Source: Rhyzopertha dominica (taxonomy: Eukaryota; Arthropoda; Insecta; Coleoptera; Bostrichidae). Taken from it: a stretch of 64,000 nucleotides of DNA. The first letter of the stretch is position 1; the number at the start of each line of letters is the position of its first letter. The position numbers were made by a program, and so were the translations under genes. This document shows positions 60,986 through 64,000 of this stretch, piece after piece. The notes below the pieces were generated by a model. It was given only the letters and a program-made list of their open reading frames with translations, did no database searches and had not been told where the DNA came from. The stretch is from NCBI GenBank assembly GCA_025024175.1, contig QCXZ01000001.1, forward strand, positions 29,940,942-30,004,941. The letters run 5' to 3'.

Positions 60986-63900
60986 AGTGCAGAAAGAACG
61001 CTATTGCGCCAGTTCAAAACACGCTTTGCAGATTTCAAAGTCACGTGTCAAGTGCGCAGTTGTGGATTACTTAAAAGACCTTGAAAAAAGCTTTCTTGGT
61101 AAATTAAAAATAACGCTATTATCTTGGCAGATCGGGTTTGGCCTTCTCTTAAAGATGTTTGAAGGTATCCAGGTTTATAAGTGAACAGAAATTATTGTGT
61201 TTTTGGTTAAATTACAAATTAATTAAATTACTTTACACTTACGTTCTAAGTAGCACACGTAAATGAAATAGAATGCTGATCTTTATAGTGCAAGTGAAAC
61301 AAATGAGAGTCGTTCAGGTGGCTTCACCTTTTCGCAAAGAAACTGTTATAAATATTTATTATGTTTAATGAAGTAATTTCCTGCATTCACTATAATTAAT
61401 GCCGCCGTCCTTTTTCATTTCTTTGAAGGAGACAGCAATATTTAGATCTGATTTTTATATCAAGTGAAGTTTCTCGGTTGTGTTTAATGAAACTATCGAT
61501 TGTGCGCATATTTTGATCATGCTACTTTCCCTCGCTTCGAAAACTGAGCAACTACCTACATATAATTACAAAGTGCAACACTCAATGTTTTGACGTAGAC
61601 AGTATGGCGATATGTTGCAAGATATTATATTATATTACTAGTACGACTAAAATATATGCTTCGCAGTTTTCAGCTTATCCCTTATGCATTGTTGTTATAC
61701 TGTTACAGATAAGGGTTTATTGTGTCCATTAAGTCGCAAAACCGAATCACCTGATGTATGTACGATAAATTAATATATCCAAATATGTTATTGCTAGGCG
61801 AATTTAGTGGACAGATTGAAACATAATGTTATTGAAATCTGGTCTTTTATCAGAGATGACGTTTTACAATTAGATTTAATCACGACCATATCTTTTCGTT
61901 ATCCACAGGTGTAGAAGATTATTATAAATTTCAGTGAAGTTGTCTCGTGCCCACGTATTACATGTGTAATATGAGACCAGAGTGAATCTAATTGGTAAAG
62001 CTATATATTTCTGGCATGTTATAAGATATTTTTTTCTGGTAATGACAAGAAATTGTCGTTTTCATCGTATATGTTTTTGTAGTTTTCTTAATTACAAAAG
62101 TGCCAATTATTAAATCAATGCTCTGAAGATCCTTTAAGCTAAATCTATACAAAATTATCTAAAAAGTGCATACCACCTACATACTTCTTTATAACATGTT
62201 TGTAATTATTTGTTTTGAATTCAAGACAGCTACACAGACAACAAGAGGTGTTTGTTGTTTGTCTCATGCTATACGCAAGATTTTAGCATTCGTCAAAATA
62301 TATAGACTAGTTGGTATTCTGACATCATTTTCATCGAAGTAAAGCATAGTAGTGCCTTACTTTTTCCAGTGGAACCTGTTTGACAGCGCACACACATACA
62401 GTTAAGTGCTACAATTGATGCCCCTGTGCAAAAATGCCTCCGTATAAGGAGCCTGTTAGGGCAACTTGTTTATTGATTCGGTTGGAAAAATTTAAAAGCC
62501 ATACAAAATGCCATCGCTAAATAGAAGCCTGAGGGCTTTTTAATCTTGAAACCTTTAAACACAACTAAAGTAGGATACCAATCCATCCTTAGCAATCGGG
62601 CCTTGAATAAATTAAGTAAGATTTTTTCTTTTTAAGAAGATGCCGCGTTAGTAAATACTTAACTTTATTTATAGTTATAATAATAAGTCCTGTTTTTATT
62701 ATTACCCTTTTATTTAGATATTGAATGAAAAAAAACAAGACACATTAAAGAAAGCGAATATGTAGTCTCAAACCGGACTGAATGAATACTCTAGGTGAGA
62801 AAGAACATAGTTTATTATTTTTCAATATGTGCTTTAATTGTCCTAAAATTAGTTGGCTTACCAACTTTGGCTGAAGGAAAAATAATGTACAATGCAGAAA
62901 TTTATGATATGCATGTAAAAAAGTAACAGTTGAGATATTATTCTTGCCTCTGTTTTTGTAGAAGTTATTATTTGTAATAATTTAGTTCCATCTACTTTCA
63001 ATATCAATTTCCTGTAGATAGTAGATTTTACACTGTACAAAAAGAACCGAAATCCTCTACATTTGAAGACTGCAATTTAGGTACGGAATCAATGAAGTAG
63101 CTGCTTATTACATTTGTATCCAACAGATGAGATGGTGGTGCAGGTAGCCTATTGTATCATATTGAAGGTGTGGCATTCTTTTCCAACAGTATTTAATTTT
63201 TTTTTGAAAGAGGTTTTACACTACCCCTTCTTTTCTTCTAAGTATCTGCATTGATAGGATTTCTTAATGGTAGGATCCCGAAAGGAGAGAGAGAGAGAGA
63301 GAGAAAATAGGTATTCGAGATAACGATGGAAATTAAAATAAAAACTGTATATTTAGAGAAAAAAATAATTGGTAGGATTAGGATTTTTGTAAATGTATTT
63401 TTATTTTCAATTGATTTGAAATGTTCAATTTTTTTTGTTATAAATTAAGTACACATGGAAATTTGTTTTTATGTTTATACGGTTTTATCGTTATTTTTGC
63501 TTTTATTAGATTAATTAATTACTAAAAGTTAACGAAATTTTAATATTATAAAGTAGTTAATAGTACAGGTGGCTACGAATCATTTTGTCTTTCATTAAGA
63601 AGGAGTTAAAATAATGCATACATGTTAATGACACAAATTCAAGAAGGCAAAAGTCTGCATCCAACTTGAAGCAATGTTTATTATACTGGGTAAGGTGGGG
63701 AGTTTGAGGTTGTGAGCGCGGTATATGTGGATATTTCTTATTATTATTTCTTAAAATTTGAATTCATTTTCTTCAGCCCTCTAGAGTTCTACGCCGAATT
63801 TCCCGAAACTAACTTGTAGTATTTAAGGTTTTTCCGGCTCTAGTTTATGGCTTGGCTCTGATAAATTGAATTGCCATGGATAAATAATATACTAATTGCA

Positions 63901-64000
63901 CTTTGTTATAATGCATCGTTAATTTAGTCGAGGTAGGTCGTTCCGAGCCAAAAATTTCTACGCGCAACGCCGGTATTGTTTATTGGCGGTTTATTTTCGC
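60986..64000. other. AT-rich non-coding DNA, taiman intron 2
   Basis: No exon with the expected bHLH sequence and no recognised repeat family. The only clear feature is a GA dinucleotide run listed separately. Confidence 0.5.
63285..63304. repeat. (GA)n microsatellite
   Basis: About ten GA units at 63285-63304. Such runs can bind GAGA-type factors in insects, but a plain microsatellite is as likely. Confidence 0.9.

Noticed and set aside
1..64000. CRISPR arrays, rRNA, intact tRNAs, bacterial operons
   Set aside because: None seen. There are no regularly spaced direct repeats, rRNA signatures, cloverleaf with intact A and B boxes, or polycistronic gene layout.
54056..64000. Search for the next taiman exon (NKCNNEKRRREQEN)
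   Set aside because: No plus-strand sequence encoding this block was found by reading; it presumably lies downstream of the window.

Overview
The window is AT-rich, intron- and transposon-dominated animal DNA, most likely from an insect with an expanded genome. The order cannot be fixed from the sequence. Evidence for this: eukaryotic splice signals, very low coding density, an exon of an insect-type p160 nuclear-receptor coactivator (taiman), and debris of mariner, BEL/Pao, Penelope-like, THAP-type and non-LTR elements. About sixteen isolated N positions are scattered through it. Nearly all open reading frames longer than 60 codons are chance or antisense frames.

One host gene is supported. 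A CpG-rich stretch (about 23640-24228) leads into an ATG exon (24229-24317) ending in a phase-2 GTATGT donor. About 29.6 kb downstream a second exon (53948-54055) starts after a strong TTTTTCCAG acceptor in the matching phase and ends in GTAAGT. It encodes the stretch just before the bHLH domain of taiman/SRC/FISC, ending KKRKKSD...KPQAQI. The bHLH exon itself was not found and should lie beyond 64000. Taiman is the coactivator of the ecdysone receptor and the partner of Met in juvenile-hormone signalling.

Upstream flank (1-23640): degenerate non-LTR RT (2230-2640), a CCACATCCAA-ended element (6351-7160), a CpG-rich island (8985-9690), a mariner fossil (12690-13310), a BEL/Pao tail with LTR boundary (13450-14035), a 75-bp perfect inverted repeat (16259-16490), a fragment of the CCACATCCAA family (17391-17485), a CAG|GTAAGT site resembling a recursive splice site (about 17998), and a Penelope-like element with RT, GIY-YIG and hammerhead-like motifs (20202-21455).

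Intron 1 (24318-53947): a degenerate tandem duplication, a non-LTR RT remnant, a THAP-bearing DNA transposon with long TIRs (32926-33940), a possible alternative first exon (about 38554-38599), an RT C-terminus broken by one nonsense codon (40345-40702), and two Tc1/mariner fossils. Intron 2 (54056 to the end): a Cys-rich repeat-family pseudogene, the second full copy of the CCACATCCAA element with a nested insertion, an ATT microsatellite, a TTAA-flanked TIR element (57880-58786) and a weak tRNA-SINE-like piece.

I found no operon, CRISPR array or wholly new gene system. The most distinctive signals are the recursive-splice-like site, the perfect foldback, the TTAA and THAP elements, and the Penelope element with its ribozyme-like motif.
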